From Bacteroidaceae bacterium (GTDB taxonomy: Bacteria; Bacteroidota; Bacteroidia; Bacteroidales; Bacteroidaceae), in assembly GCA_017621515.1 (NCBI GenBank), contig JAGASY010000013.1, positions 19,982 to 83,981 on the forward strand: 64,000 bases of DNA, given 5' to 3'. Of this stretch, positions 63,963 to 64,000 are shown in pieces. Every line of letters begins with the position of its first letter. Within the stretch, counting starts at the first letter, position 1. The notes beneath the pieces are model-generated. The model ran no database searches. It was given only the letters and a program-made list of their open reading frames with translations, and was not told where the DNA came from. The translations under genes and the position numbers were made by a program.

Positions 63963-64000
63963 ACGGCGGCGACCTACTCTCCCGCATTGCGGTGCAGTAC
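63963..64000 (-). rRNA. rrf: 5S ribosomal RNA, 3' end (partial)
   Basis: On the minus strand the last 38 bases read GTACTGCACCGCAATGCGGG, then AGAGTAGGTCGCCGCC, which is the conserved 3' part of bacterial 5S rRNA. The rest of the gene, and presumably 23S and 16S, lie beyond the right edge. It is transcribed towards aroA. Confidence 0.92.

Overview
The window looks like a chromosomal segment of a Bacteroidales bacterium, most like the Prevotella group. Evidence: the -33/-7 promoter pattern TTTG-N19-TAnnTTTG, outer-membrane barrels of Bacteroidetes type, a complete gldK-gldL-gldM-gldN plus porP type IX secretion (T9SS) cluster, porX and porW, a DUF4271-hemD-rnpA-yidD run, and a 623-residue IspG of the long bacteroidete form. 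I cannot name a species. Most genes are on the minus strand. No prophage, integrase, transposase, CRISPR array or tRNA gene was seen.

Layout. 1-413: 5' end of an HD-domain membrane phosphohydrolase. 895-6430: threonine operon thrA / PGM-like homoserine kinase / thrC, with a clear promoter, a structured leader carrying two short upstream reading frames, and a terminator. 7536-9536: a PriA that seems to lack its winged-helix domain. 9662-18212: three outer-membrane barrel proteins behind a membrane-tethered LuxR-type regulator. 18242-19032: GNAT gene coupled to a small upstream gene, a likely toxin-antitoxin pair. 19250-23057: acyl-CoA dehydrogenase with EtfA and EtfB. 24383-26077: two secreted proteins, the first with a frameshifted signal peptide. 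26253-32397: T9SS core. 32550-42283: housekeeping genes (B3/4 protein, trxA, dnaE, rpoN, alkD-like, metallopeptidase). 43175-45682: cysS, a 59-residue membrane protein and a higBA pair with a 36-bp palindromic operator. 45812-48431: ispG and purE. 49720-56026: CotH-like secreted protein, metK, LOG protein, DUF4271, hemD, rnpA, yidD. 57126-63841: tsaE, porX, porW, a small membrane protein and aroA. The last 38 bases are the 3' end of a 5S rRNA gene, so an rRNA operon lies just beyond the right edge and runs leftward.

The most unusual signal is non-coding. Four intergenic regions (about 6553-7380, 23420-24201, 48680-49498, 56161-56991) hold diverged copies of one element of about 0.8 kb. Each copy contains an array of near-palindromic 10-mers (CAGCGCACTG or its reverse complement CAGTGCGCTG) spaced exactly 22 bp apart. 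Two shorter arrays (645-770 and 42713-42838) have six units at exactly 21 bp. A second motif, GTATTCGACAGACTCCTCAT, flanks the long elements and also occurs alone near 38500. I do not recognise this family; the spacing of two helical turns suggests a repeated protein-binding platform or a cruciform/RNA-hairpin array.

Functional links: the T9SS motor and ring genes, the PorX regulator and the PorW lipoprotein lie in one 64-kb window with two secreted proteins (24890-26077 and 49720-51189). Both proteins end in the short LSGxx/LDGRR...GIYI.xGKK tail seen on many Prevotella/Bacteroides secreted proteins, so they are candidate clients.
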